47,457 nucleotides of DNA from BP-133 sp040756995 (lineage in GTDB: Bacteria; Actinomycetota; Acidimicrobiia; IMCC26256; BP-133). Positions 23,559 through 31,725 of this stretch are shown here, one piece after another (the first letter of the stretch is position 1; every line of letters begins with the position of its first letter). The position numbers and the translations under genes are program-made. The stretch lies in NCBI GenBank assembly GCA_040756995.1, contig JBFLYK010000049.1, forward strand, positions 1-47,457. Direction: 5' to 3'. Below the pieces are notes generated by a model, which did not search any database, was not told the DNA's origin, and saw only the letters and a list, made by a program, of their open reading frames with translations.

Positions 23559-24157
23559 GGTCGCAATCCTTCGATGACGAGGTCGCAGATCTGGTTGCCG
23601 ACCTCTTCCAGGGTCAGCGGGCCGCCCGGGGAGTACCAGAGGGACACGGCGTTGAGGGCCGAGAACAGGGAGTAGCGCACGACCCGGGAGTCGGCCGGGC
23701 GGAAGGCACCCTCGGCCACCCCGTCGGCCAGGATCGCCTCCAGCCGGGCCATGTAGCCCCGCAGCGGCCGGCGGACCAGTTCGTCCTTGATGTCGGACAG
23801 CGCCACCCGGGCGGCGATGTGCCCGGCCGGATCGGCGAAGAGGCTGCGCAGATGGCCGAGGCAGAAGGCCCGCAGCCGTTCCTCGGCGCTCATCCCCTCC
23901 CGGGTGAGGGCCGACATGGCCTCCTCCTGAGTGGCGAGGACGTGGGCGATGACGTGCCCGAGCAGCTCCTCCTTGGACTTCACGTAGTAGTAGAGGCTGG
24001 CCTTCGACAGGCCGACGCGGTCGCCGACGGCGTCGAGGGTGGCCCGTTCCAGCCCCATCTCGGCGATGACCTCGGCCGCCGCCCGGACGATGAGGTCCCG
24101 CCGGGACTCCCAGCGCCGTTCCCGCCGCTGCTCCGAAAGGGACGGGTCGGCGCTCAT
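23555..24157 (-). CDS. TetR family regulator (KstR2/FadR-like)
   Basis: A 200-residue TetR protein. The DNA-binding domain is ATLDAVGDRVGLSKASLYYYVKSKEELLGHVI at about residues 38-70, and the C-terminal domain has the AxGVAEGAFRPADSR segment typical of regulators of lipid or steroid catabolism. It lies 13 nt after the methyltransferase gene and overlaps the membrane protein gene, so the three probably form an operon. No clear palindromic operator was found upstream of the operon. The ligand is unknown. Confidence 0.88.
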   Translation of the reverse strand: MSADPSLSEQRRERRWESRRDLIVRAAAEVIAEMGLERATLDAVGDRVGLSKASLYYYVKSKEELLGHVIAHVLATQEEAMSALTREGMSAEERLRAFCLGHLRSLFADPAGHIAARVALSDIKDELVRRPLRGYMARLEAILADGVAEGAFRPADSRVVRYSLFSALNAVSLWYSPGGPLTLEEVGNQICDLVIEGLRP

Positions 24158-24170
24158 GGGGCCAGGTTAA

Positions 24171-24977
24171 CTACGGCTTGCGGCCGACGGCCGAGAACAT
24201 CGTCATGCCCATGTAGAAGGTGCCCTTGAGGTTGGCGAATTCCAGCTCCCGCTGCCACGCCTCGACCGTCTCGGGCGCCAGGCCCGACTGGACCAGGAGC
24301 TCGGCGTGCATGGCGATCATGGGCTCGACGATGCCGTAGCCGACCTCGAGGACGGCGGGCCGGACGTCGATGTCGACGAGCCCGACCTCGCCCATCAGAC
24401 GGCGCAGCATCCGGCCCATCCACGGGTTCCGGACCACGTCGTTCAGCGTGGCGACGAAGGCGCTGGTCGTCACCCGGTCGGAGTGGTCGATGAGCGTCCC
24501 GGCGGCATCGAAGTCGAGCACCCCGACCCACCCGCCGGGACGGACGACACGGACCATCTCCCGCAGGGCGGCCAGGCAGTCGGGCACGTGGCAGAGCATG
24601 CGCTCGGTGCGGCAGGCGTCGAACGTGCCGGTCTCGAAGCGCAGCTGCTGGGCGTCGCCCTGCTCGAAGGTCGCGGGCGCCTCGCTCGCCACCTGCCGAC
24701 GCGTCGCCTCGTTGACCATGCTGGTGCTGAAGTCGACGCCGACCGCCCGGCCGCCGGGGGCGACCAGGGCGGCCATCTCCCGGGTGTGGTCGCCCGTGCC
24801 GCAGCCGAGGTCGAGGACGGTCTGCCCGGGCCGCAGACCCAGGCGGGCCAGGAGTTCGGCCCGGATGGCCCGGACGCCGGGTACGTCCTGCACCCGGTCC
24901 ATCAGGCCGATGAAGACGCCGGGATCCTCGAGAGCGTCAACGGTGGTGAACATTCCGATGTGCTCGGCCTGCGACAT
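24171..24977 (-). CDS. Class I SAM-dependent methyltransferase
   Basis: A 268-residue methyltransferase starting at ATG 24977, with AGGAGG 5 nt upstream. Motif I is TVLDLGCGTGDHTREMAAL, motif II AVGVDFSTSMV, and the following motifs are FEQGDAQQLRFETGTFDACRTERML and MVRVVRPGGWVGVLDF. This is the UbiE/UbiG-like Methyltransf_11 group acting on small molecules. The C-terminal third (VEPMIAMHAELLVQSGLAPETVEAW) resembles members acting on polyketide or aromatic substrates, but no substrate can be named. It heads an operon with a TetR gene and a membrane protein. Confidence 0.88.
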   Translation of the reverse strand: MSQAEHIGMFTTVDALEDPGVFIGLMDRVQDVPGVRAIRAELLARLGLRPGQTVLDLGCGTGDHTREMAALVAPGGRAVGVDFSTSMVNEATRRQVASEAPATFEQGDAQQLRFETGTFDACRTERMLCHVPDCLAALREMVRVVRPGGWVGVLDFDAAGTLIDHSDRVTTSAFVATLNDVVRNPWMGRMLRRLMGEVGLVDIDVRPAVLEVGYGIVEPMIAMHAELLVQSGLAPETVEAWQRELEFANLKGTFYMGMTMFSAVGRKP

Positions 24978-25116
24978 GCCCGCCTCCTTCGTGCCGTGCC
25001 GGGGGGCCACGGCGCCGGCGGGAACCGTATCGGGCCGGTTAGAGATGGCCCAGATTGGGTAAAGAGGGCGAACACATTCACCGGTGCTCACGCGCTTCAA
25101 CAAGGCAGGCGCCAGC

Positions 25117-25296
25117 ATGCAGAGAGACAACGAAGCTGGGGACGCTCTCGAGGAAGTGCACCGGATCCATCCGGTGGTCAACCGGCTCCGCGACCTGCTG
25201 ACCTCGGCGGCCGCCCTCGATCTGAAGGCGAGCGCCAAGGGCTACTGGTCCGATCGCCGGGTCGGAGAGGCGGACCAGGCGACCACTTCCCCGTGA
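25117..25296 (+). CDS. Possible small protein, 59 residues
   Basis: A short frame starting at ATG 25117; an in-frame GTG at 25084 is an alternative. The product is a mixed-charge helical peptide (DALEEVHRIHPVVNRLRDLLTSAAALDLKASAKGYW) with no signal or membrane segment. Support comes from the GGCAGG-like ribosome site, the non-repetitive composition and a hairpin just after the stop. No homologue is known to me. It could also be a chance frame in GC-rich DNA. Confidence 0.4.
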   Translation: MQRDNEAGDALEEVHRIHPVVNRLRDLLTSAAALDLKASAKGYWSDRRVGEADQATTSP

Positions 25297-25300
25297 GGTA

Positions 25301-25329
25301 GTCCGCCCGCCGGTCGGATTCCGACGGAC
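25301..25329. terminator. Hairpin after the possible small gene
   Basis: GTCCG (25301-25305) pairs with CGGAC (25325-25329), and inside it GTCGGA (25313-25318) pairs with TCCGAC (25320-25325). The two stems share one base, so only one can form fully at a time. Confidence 0.35.
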
Positions 25330-25356
25330 GGGTGGCACTCATGCCAAGCTCGGGGG

Positions 25357-26409
25357 ATGAGTCAGGCTCCTCTCCCGCCCGTCGAGCGGGTGCGGCCGGG
25401 GCTGTGGAGCATCCCCGTCCCCATTCCGAACAACCCTCTCCGGTACGTCCTGGTCTACGCCTTCGAGACCGACGGTGGCATCTACATCGTCGACGCCGGC
25501 TGGAACACCGACGAGGCGTTCGAGACGCTGGCCGCCGGGCTGGCCACGCTGGGCGCCTCGGTGAGCGACGTCCGGGGCGTGATGATCACCCACATCCACC
25601 CCGACCACTACGGCCTGGCCGGCCGGGTGCGGGAGACGTCGGGGGCCTGGGTGGCGCTCCACCCCGCAGACGCCGCCCTGATCCGGGACCGCTACGAGGA
25701 GCCGGAGGAGCTGCTGGCCCGGATGTCGGCCTCCATGCTCCACTACGGCGCCCCGCCGGAGGAGGCCGAGGGCCTGTCCCACGCCTCGATGCCGGTGCTG
25801 GCCTTCGTGTCGACCGTGAAGCCCGACGTGCTGCTGGAGGACGGGGACAAGCCGGAGATCCCGGGGTGGGACCTCCAGGCGATCTGGACTCCGGGCCACT
25901 CCCCGGGCCACCTGTGCTTCTGGGAGCCGCGGAACCGGGTGATGCTGACCGGTGATCACGTCCTGCCCCGGATCACGCCCAACATCTCCTTCCACCCCCA
26001 GTCGGGCGACGACCCGCTGGGGTTCTTCCTGGCTTCGCTGGACAAGCTGCGGGCCTACGACAGCGACGAGGTCCTGCCGGCCCACGAGCACCGCTTCGTC
26101 GGCCTGCCCGCCCGGCTGGCCGAGCTGATCGAGCACCACGAGCACCGCTTCGCCGAGGTCGTCGAGTCGATCCGGGCCGGCGACGACACCCCCTGGGCGG
26201 TGGCCGCCGGGATGAAGTGGTCCCGCTCCTGGGACCGCATCTCGGGGTTCATGCGCCGGGCCGCCGTCTCCGAAGCGATGGCCCACATCCGGGCCCTGGA
26301 ACGCCGTGGAGTCCTGCGCGAGATCCCCGGCGAACCCGTCCGCTACGAACTCGCCGAACCCGGCGAGGGCGACAACTCCTCGAGCAGGGCCAGGATCGTT
26401 TCGCCGTAG
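25357..26409 (+). CDS. MBL-fold metallo-hydrolase
   Basis: A 350-residue metallo-beta-lactamase fold hydrolase starting at ATG 25357 with a GGGGG ribosome site. The metal-binding motif THIHPDHYG (His79, His81, Asp83, His84) is intact, and later ligands appear in TPGHSPGH, TGDHVLP and PAHEHRF. The C-terminal part (SEAMAHIRALERRGVLREIPGEPVRYEL) is a winged-helix-like extension as in LACTB2-type or glyoxalase II-like members. The substrate is unknown. Its last 67 bp overlap the end of the convergent helicase gene. Confidence 0.9.
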   Translation: MSQAPLPPVERVRPGLWSIPVPIPNNPLRYVLVYAFETDGGIYIVDAGWNTDEAFETLAAGLATLGASVSDVRGVMITHIHPDHYGLAGRVRETSGAWVALHPADAALIRDRYEEPEELLARMSASMLHYGAPPEEAEGLSHASMPVLAFVSTVKPDVLLEDGDKPEIPGWDLQAIWTPGHSPGHLCFWEPRNRVMLTGDHVLPRITPNISFHPQSGDDPLGFFLASLDKLRAYDSDEVLPAHEHRFVGLPARLAELIEHHEHRFAEVVESIRAGDDTPWAVAAGMKWSRSWDRISGFMRRAAVSEAMAHIRALERRGVLREIPGEPVRYELAEPGEGDNSSSRARIVSP

Positions 26410-29267
26410 GACTCCAGCTTGCCGGGGCCGATTCCCTTGCAGCGGGCCAGGCGGGCCGCGGTGTCGGGGTCGCGCTCGGCGATGTCGGTGATGTGGGCGT
26501 CGCTCAGATAGACGTAGGGCGGCTTGCCCTCCTGCTTGGCGAGGGCGGTGCGCCAGGCTTTGAGGGCGGCCACGCCGGCGGCCACCCGGTCGGGCGGAGC
26601 GACGAGGCGGACGTTTTCGCCGTTGGCCCGAATGGCGCTGCCGAAGCTGACGACGGTCGAGCCGGTCGCCGTCTCGACCAGGGCCTCGCCGCGCCGGATC
26701 TCTTTGATCGTCGCCCGCAGGCCGCCGGCGAGAGTGATCTCGGCGCCGGCGACCGCCGCGAAGCCGGGTTCGCCATTGGTCCTGGCCGCCTTGCCTTTGG
26801 CCGCGCTCCTGGCCGACCGGGTGGGCGACACCGGCGGGGCCGGCAGGGCGACCCGACGGAAGGGGTTCGGGTCGTTGGGGTCGATGGCGGGCCGGGGTGG
26901 TGCGGGACGGTGCAGCTCTTCGACGAACGGTGACGGGCCGGCGGCGTCGGCGAGGACGACGGCCTGCTCCTTGGCCCGGGTGATGCCGACGTGGAAGATG
27001 CGCCGCTCCTCTTCGACATCGATGGAGAGCCGGTGCGGGAAGAGCCCGGCGTCGGCCCCGAACACGATGACCCGCGGCCACTCCCGCCCCTTGACCCGAT
27101 GCACGGTGGCGAGGTGCACGCCCGGTTCCGCGGCACCGTTTCCGGGCTCGGCCTTCGCCGCCCGGGCGGCGGACAGCATCTGGTGGAGCCAGCCCTCGAA
27201 GGTGGCGGCGTCGGGATGGAGCGGTGCCACCTGCAGCAGGGCAGCGAGATCGTCGCCGTTGCTGGAGCGGTCGAGCGCGCCCTTGCTGGCGTCAAGCGTC
27301 TCCATGGCCTCCCCGAGGCCGATGGTGTCGCGGACGAAGCGCAGCAGGTCGGCGGTGGTGGTGCCGGGCTTCGCCATGGCCTGGGCCAACGCCTCGAGGT
27401 CGGCGGCGTAGGCGTGGACACGGTCGGCATCCTTGACGAAGGCGTCCTTGTCCGACAGCCACTCCCCCAGGCCGCGGATGGACCGCAGCGACGTCACGGC
27501 GTCGCGGGCCAGCATGTCGATGGCCTTCGGGGAGATCTTGCGGGACGGGCGCCGCACCGTGGCCCGCAGGTCGGCCCGGGTGATCCGGGTCGGATCGGCG
27601 GCGATACGCAGGTAGGCCAGGGCGGCGGCGGTGCCGGCGCGCTCCAGGATCCACGGCCCGACCGCCGCCCGGTACGGGATCCCCGCCTGACCGAGCAGCA
27701 GCTGCACCGGGAGCAACGAAGAGTTCACGCGGGTGAGGACCGCCATGTCGGAGAAGTCGACTCCGGCGTCGGCCCACTGGCGGACGAGTTCGACCGTCGC
27801 CGGGCCCATCTCGTCACTGCCCACACGGCGCACGTCCAGCCCGACGCCCACGGCGCCGGACGCGGCGCGGATGGTCTTGGCGATCCGGCGGGTGTTGTGG
27901 CCGAGGAGGGTGCGGGCGGCGTCGACGACGGCCGGCGGGCAGCGGTAGTTGACCTGCAGGTCGTAGGTGGCGGCGCCGGGGAAATAGCGCTTGAAGTCGA
28001 TGAGGAACCCGGGGTCGGCCCCGGCGTAGCCGTAGATGACCTGGTCGTCGTCGCCCACGCCGAAGACGTCGGCGGCCGGCCCGGCCACCAGCCGGATGAG
28101 GAGCAGGTGGGCGGGCGTCAGGTCCTGGAACTCGTCGACGAGCAGCGTGCGGGCGTCGGCCCGAACCTCGGCCCGGAGGTCGGGATCACTCAAGAGGAGC
28201 TCGACGGCCTTGTAGATCTGCTCGTCGAAGTCGAGGCGGCCGCTGGCGTGCAGCGCGTCCCGGTAGGCGGGGAAGGCGGCGGCGATGCCGGCGGCGTCGG
28301 GGTGGAGGTCCTCCGCCTTCTCCGGTGGTATCAGGCCGAGCCGGATGGTGGCCAGCGCGTCGAGATACGGCGCCAGCGGATCGGTGCCGACCTTGCGGGC
28401 CGTCTTCACCAGCCCCGACAGCACCTCCCGGCAGAACGGCTCCTCGGCGATGCGCCACTCGCCCCGCCGGGAGCACACGTTGAGACCCAGCGAGTTGAGG
28501 GTCCTGATGGTGGGCCGGAATCCCGCCGTGCGTTCCCGGAGCTGGTCGGCGGCCATCACGTTGTAGGCGACGGCGGTCACGAGCTGCGGCTCGTGCCCCC
28601 GGTCGAGCAGCAGATGCCGGATCCGCTCAGTCAACACCCGGGTCTTCCCCGACCCCGCCGGGGCGATGATCCGGGCCGGCCCACCCGGATGGGCCACGGC
28701 CGCCAGCTGATCGGGCGCCAGCTCCGCCTGCGGTTCCCGGAGCCGGGCGGGGGTGAGCAGCCCGGCGTCGATCGAGTCCCGGTGGATCACGGAGGAGGCG
28801 TCACCGGTGAGCACCGGGCGGCGGGGGCCGCCGTCGCACCAGGCCGGAGTGCCGTCCGGCAGCAGGACATCGGCGGGGCCGCCCAGCGTGGCGCCGATGC
28901 GGGAGGCGCGGACTCCGTGCCACCAGATGGGTTCGCCCTGCTTGCGGGCGTCGTAGGTGTTGGCCCAGACCAGGAACTGGAGCCGCTCCCGTTCGAACGT
29001 GAAGCCGGGGTCGAGCTCATACGGCGGGCGCCGCTCGACCTCCGGCGCCCGCAGTGCTTCCAGCGGAACCCCGAGCTCGATGACGATGCGGCGCCGCTCG
29101 TCCCACGCCTCGTGCAGTACCGCCGCCATGGCCGCCACGACCGGCGGCGAACCCAGCACGGCCTCGTCGATCGTCACCCGGGGCGCCTCGGCGAACGGCG
29201 CCGGCACCGCCGCCCCCGGCAGGACGACGAGGCCCCGGCCGAGCTCCTCCGGGCCGGGAAACGTCAC
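26343..29267 (-). CDS. UvrD/PcrA-like superfamily 1 helicase with extra N-terminal domain and C-terminal HRDC
   Basis: A 974-residue DNA helicase. An atypical region of about 180 residues precedes the Q-motif (LAPDQLAAVAH) and Walker A (APAGSGKT, 202-209). Later motifs are LLVDEFQDL, GDDDQVIYGYAGA, NYRCPPAVV, VHRVKGREW and VGITRAKEQAVV, so the motor looks complete. A small SH3/Tudor-like domain (AEITLAGGLRATIKEIRRGEALVETATG) and an HRDC domain (LKAWRTALAKQEGKPPYVYLSD... to the end) follow. The start GTG overlaps the stop of the hydrolase gene (GTGA). It probably acts in DNA repair; UvrD2-type actinobacterial helicases also carry HRDC. Confidence 0.9.
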   Translation of the reverse strand: MTFPGPEELGRGLVVLPGAAVPAPFAEAPRVTIDEAVLGSPPVVAAMAAVLHEAWDERRRIVIELGVPLEALRAPEVERRPPYELDPGFTFERERLQFLVWANTYDARKQGEPIWWHGVRASRIGATLGGPADVLLPDGTPAWCDGGPRRPVLTGDASSVIHRDSIDAGLLTPARLREPQAELAPDQLAAVAHPGGPARIIAPAGSGKTRVLTERIRHLLLDRGHEPQLVTAVAYNVMAADQLRERTAGFRPTIRTLNSLGLNVCSRRGEWRIAEEPFCREVLSGLVKTARKVGTDPLAPYLDALATIRLGLIPPEKAEDLHPDAAGIAAAFPAYRDALHASGRLDFDEQIYKAVELLLSDPDLRAEVRADARTLLVDEFQDLTPAHLLLIRLVAGPAADVFGVGDDDQVIYGYAGADPGFLIDFKRYFPGAATYDLQVNYRCPPAVVDAARTLLGHNTRRIAKTIRAASGAVGVGLDVRRVGSDEMGPATVELVRQWADAGVDFSDMAVLTRVNSSLLPVQLLLGQAGIPYRAAVGPWILERAGTAAALAYLRIAADPTRITRADLRATVRRPSRKISPKAIDMLARDAVTSLRSIRGLGEWLSDKDAFVKDADRVHAYAADLEALAQAMAKPGTTTADLLRFVRDTIGLGEAMETLDASKGALDRSSNGDDLAALLQVAPLHPDAATFEGWLHQMLSAARAAKAEPGNGAAEPGVHLATVHRVKGREWPRVIVFGADAGLFPHRLSIDVEEERRIFHVGITRAKEQAVVLADAAGPSPFVEELHRPAPPRPAIDPNDPNPFRRVALPAPPVSPTRSARSAAKGKAARTNGEPGFAAVAGAEITLAGGLRATIKEIRRGEALVETATGSTVVSFGSAIRANGENVRLVAPPDRVAAGVAALKAWRTALAKQEGKPPYVYLSDAHITDIAERDPDTAARLARCKGIGPGKLESYGETILALLEELSPSPGSASS

Positions 29268-30070
29268 GGCCGCGTCGACAGGAACTCGGCGAAGGCCCGG
29301 TTGAAGACTTCGGGGTTCTCGAGGTTGGCGACGTGGCCGGCCTGCGGGACGACCTCGAGGCGAGCCTCCGGGATCGCCTTGGCCATGGCCTCGGCGACAT
29401 CCAGCGGGATCAGAGCGTCGCTCTCCCCCACCACGACCAGCGTCGGAACCCGGATTGTCGACAGCAGGTCGGTCTGGTCGCGGCGGGTCTTCATGGCTTC
29501 CAGGGCGCCGATCCAGGCGGCGGGGGCGGTGGAGCGCATCATGGCGCCGAGGGTCGCCCGCACCTCGGCGTGGCGGGGCGACGACTCGGACAGGATCCGG
29601 CCGAGCAGGCCGTCGACCAGTGGCGCCACGTCGCCCTTCTCCTCGACCAGGGCCTGCTGCTCGCTGCGGGTCTGGCGGCCCTCCGCGGTGTCGGGATCGG
29701 CCCGGGTGTCGGCCAGGACCAGGCCGGCCAGCAGCTCGGGGCGGCGGCGGGCGACGGCCAGGGCGATGTAGCCGCCCATCGACAGGCCGACCAGCACCAC
29801 CGGGCGGAGGCCCAGCTCACCGATCAGCCCGGCGACCACGTCGGCGTAGCGGTCGATGGAATACGCCGACCGCTCCGCCGGCACGTCGCTCCGGCCGAAG
29901 CCCGGCAGGTCGGGAGCCACCGCCCGGTGACCGGCCTCCAGCGCGACCGGGATCTGCGGCTCCCACATCGCGGAGTGGAACGGAAAGCCATGGACGAAGA
30001 CCACGGCCCGGTCGCCGTCGCCCTCGTCGCGGTAGTGGACGGACAGGCCGTCGAACGTGAAGGTCCCCAT
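29264..30070 (-). CDS. Alpha/beta hydrolase
   Basis: A 268-residue hydrolase starting at ATG 30070 with GGAGA just upstream and a TACCGT -10-like box 9 nt before the start. The fold is clear: the HGFPFHSAMWEPQ oxyanion region, nucleophile elbow VGLSMGGYIAL, acid residue in VVVGESDALIP and catalytic His in QAGHVANLENPEVF. This is the esterase/haloperoxidase-like group with undefined substrate. It is translationally coupled to the downstream helicase gene by a 4-base overlap, although no functional link is evident. Confidence 0.9.
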   Translation of the reverse strand: MGTFTFDGLSVHYRDEGDGDRAVVFVHGFPFHSAMWEPQIPVALEAGHRAVAPDLPGFGRSDVPAERSAYSIDRYADVVAGLIGELGLRPVVLVGLSMGGYIALAVARRRPELLAGLVLADTRADPDTAEGRQTRSEQQALVEEKGDVAPLVDGLLGRILSESSPRHAEVRATLGAMMRSTAPAAWIGALEAMKTRRDQTDLLSTIRVPTLVVVGESDALIPLDVAEAMAKAIPEARLEVVPQAGHVANLENPEVFNRAFAEFLSTRP

Positions 30071-30102
30071 GGATCTCCGACGGTAGTCGGCCCCTGTGAC
30101 GG

Positions 30103-30822
30103 TCAGGCTCCGGTTTTCCGGAGCTTCGTGCCGTAGGGCAGGGACCGGAGCTGCGAGCGGTCGTCGAGGACGGCATCGACCATCCCGTACTCCCGGGCCT
30201 CGTCGGCCGTGAACCACCGGTCCCGGTCGAAGTCGGCCACGATCCGCTCCTCGGGCTGGCCGGTGTGGAAGGCGATCCGCTGGGCCATCAGCCGGCGCAG
30301 GTAGGCGACGTGGTCGGCGTGGACCAGGATGTCGCTCGCCACCCCCGACATCTGGCCCAGCGGCTGGTGCATCAGGATCTGGCTGTGGCGCAGGGCGAAA
30401 CGCTTGCCCGGCGTGCCCGCCACCAGGAGGAACTGCCCCATCGAGGCCGCCAGTCCCATGGCCACCGTGACCACGTCGCAGTCGAGCGACTGCATCGTGT
30501 CGTAGATGGCGAAGCCGGCGTCGACCGACCCGCCCGGTGAGTTGATGTAGAGCGAGATGTCCTTCCGTCTGTCGCCCGGGGGCCCGGGGGTGTCCCCCGG
30601 ACAGCCCGGAGGGCCGGAGATGCCCTCCGGTGAGGCAGCGTCGAGCACGAGGAGCTGGGAGCACACGGTGTTGGCCAGAGCGTCGTCGATCTGGCCGCCG
30701 ACCACGACGATGCGGGCGTCGAGCAGCCGCTCGGTCAGCTGCGCCGCGGAGGCGGCGAGCGGCAGGGCGAAACCGGGGATGGCCGGTGCCGGCTGGGTCG
30801 GGTCGGTGGGCTCGGGCGCCAT
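30103..30822 (-). CDS. clpP: ATP-dependent Clp protease proteolytic subunit with a 20-residue in-frame insertion
   Basis: A 239-residue ClpP, longer than the usual 195-210. The catalytic triad is visible: Ser127 in GLAASMGQF, His152 in MHQPLGQ and Asp201 in DRDRWF. The start is ATG 30822 with AGGAGG 4 nt upstream. Between LLVLDAASPE and KDISLYINSPGGS, which are normally adjacent, there are about 20 extra Gly/Pro-rich residues (67-86: GISGPPGC, PGDTPGPPGDRR). They are encoded by a double palindrome at 30584-30630. The insertion falls in a loop after the first core strands, so the fold may tolerate it. No clpX or second clpP is adjacent. Confidence 0.92.
   Translation of the reverse strand: MAPEPTDPTQPAPAIPGFALPLAASAAQLTERLLDARIVVVGGQIDDALANTVCSQLLVLDAASPEGISGPPGCPGDTPGPPGDRRKDISLYINSPGGSVDAGFAIYDTMQSLDCDVVTVAMGLAASMGQFLLVAGTPGKRFALRHSQILMHQPLGQMSGVASDILVHADHVAYLRRLMAQRIAFHTGQPEERIVADFDRDRWFTADEAREYGMVDAVLDDRSQLRSLPYGTKLRKTGA
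30565..30630 (-). repeat. In-frame palindromic element inside clpP
   Basis: Two hairpins: CCGGGGG-TGT-CCCCCGG (30584-30600; the TGT is the loop) and CCGGAGGGC-7nt-GCCCTCCGG (30606-30630). On the plus strand the first begins CCCGGGGGCC and ends CCCCCGGACAG. This matches the element in the kinase gene at 45346-45393 in layout, orientation and reading frame. It encodes the extra residues of ClpP. Confidence 0.7.
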
Positions 30823-30838
30823 GGGGCCTCCTGTATGA

Positions 30839-30891
30839 TGCAACCAACGAGTTGCACATCAGCCTAGCGGACGCGCAACTAAATGGTTGCA
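30839..30891. promoter_or_regulatory. Twin ArsR-type operators
   Basis: GCAAC-N6-GTTGC occurs at 30840-30855 and again at 30875-30890, 35 bp apart centre to centre. The first extends to TGCAAC...GTTGCA. They lie between clpP and the divergent SRPBCC-ArsR genes and fit the palindromes often seen before such pairs. Confidence 0.65.
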
Positions 30892-30927
30892 CGTCTCGGC
30901 GGGTTCGAATTCGAGGAGGCTGGGGCG

Positions 30928-31341
30928 ATGGCCGACATACCGGACGGAACGGGCCGGAGCGACCTGGGAGCGGTGCGCCGCTGCATCGTGCTGCGGGCGC
31001 CGGTGGCCGCCGTGTGGGCCGCGCTGACCGACCCCGGGCAGCTGTCCGCCTGGCTCGGCGGCGACGTCGAAGTCGGCCCGTTCCCCGGTGGTCAGATCAC
31101 CGTCCGCGAGGACGGGCGGCTCCGCCGGGGCGTCATCGTCGACCTCGAACCCTTGCGCCACCTCGAGATCCATTGGCTCCCGCCGTCCTGGCGTATCGGC
31201 TTCGTGTGGGGCGCGGACGAGGAACCGGCCGGCTCGGCGGGCGACGTCGAGTTCCTCCTCGAGGCCCTCCCGGACCGGGGCGCGACGCGGTTGACGGTGG
31301 TCGAGCGGGCCCCCGCGCCGGCGGCGCTGGCCGTGGCCTGA
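30928..31341 (+). CDS. SRPBCC/AHSA1-like domain protein
   Basis: A 137-residue START/Bet v1-like protein of the AHSA1 group, starting at ATG 30928 with GAGGAGG 8 nt upstream. An in-frame ATG at 30883 lies inside an operator half-site and is unlikely to be the start. Motifs include IVLRAPVAAVWAALTDPGQLSAWLGGDVEVGPFPGG and RHLEIHWLPPSWRIGFVWG. Such proteins have a hydrophobic cavity and often pair with an ArsR regulator; the ligand is unknown. Its stop overlaps the ArsR start by one base (TGATG). Confidence 0.88.
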   Translation: MADIPDGTGRSDLGAVRRCIVLRAPVAAVWAALTDPGQLSAWLGGDVEVGPFPGGQITVREDGRLRRGVIVDLEPLRHLEIHWLPPSWRIGFVWGADEEPAGSAGDVEFLLEALPDRGATRLTVVERAPAPAALAVA

Positions 31342-31712
31342 TGGGATCCAGGGAACTCCGGCCGGGCGCCGTTTTCGAGGCGCTGGCCGACCCGACCCGG
31401 CGGGAGGTCGTCCGCCGCCTGGCTCAGGGCGGCCCGGCCACGGCCACCGAACTGGCCGGCGAGCTCCCGGTCACCCGCCAGGCGGTGGCCAAGCACCTCG
31501 CCACGCTGGCCGAGGCCGGCCTGGTCAGCTCCGACCGGCAGGGCCGGGAGACCCGGTTCTCCTTCACACCCGAGCCGCTGGCCGACGCGGTCTCCTGGAT
31601 GGCCGACGTCGGCCGCCAGTGGGACGACCGTCTCCAGGCCCTGTCGCAGTACCTGGAGACCGGCGAACCCCGCCCCAGGAAACGCCGGGCGGGGTTCGAT
31701 ACCGATCGCTAG
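31341..31712 (+). CDS. ArsR family winged-helix regulator
   Basis: A 123-residue regulator. The winged helix is FEALADPTRREVVRRLAQGG, ATELAGELPVTRQAVAKHLATLAEAGLVSSDRQGRETRFSF, typical ArsR. No metal-binding Cys or His cluster (ELCVCDL type) is present, so it is probably not a metal sensor. It is translationally coupled to the SRPBCC gene and likely binds the twin GCAAC-N6-GTTGC sites upstream of that gene to control the pair. It could also affect the divergent clpP, whose promoter must share the same region. Confidence 0.9.
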   Translation: MGSRELRPGAVFEALADPTRREVVRRLAQGGPATATELAGELPVTRQAVAKHLATLAEAGLVSSDRQGRETRFSFTPEPLADAVSWMADVGRQWDDRLQALSQYLETGEPRPRKRRAGFDTDR

Positions 31713-31725
31713 CGCAACCTGCTTG

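Larger units (their letters stand above)
24978..25356. other. Gap with possible small gene and divergent promoters
   Basis: This 379-bp stretch lies between two divergently oriented genes. TACGGT on the minus strand (25025-25030) could be the -10 box of the methyltransferase operon, 47 nt before its start. A 59-codon frame (25117-25296) with an AAGGCAGG sequence before it is a possible small gene, followed by a hairpin at 25301-25329. Confidence 0.4.

Noticed and set aside
30834..30839. TATGAT as the promoter of the SRPBCC-ArsR pair
   Set aside because: It is a good -10 hexamer on the plus strand, but no -35 element is evident, and it overlaps the clpP start region and the first operator; the actual start cannot be decided by eye.
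30883..30927. Upstream ATG start for the SRPBCC gene
   Set aside because: It lies inside the second operator, while the ATG at 30928 has an ideal GAGGAGG site 8 nt upstream.
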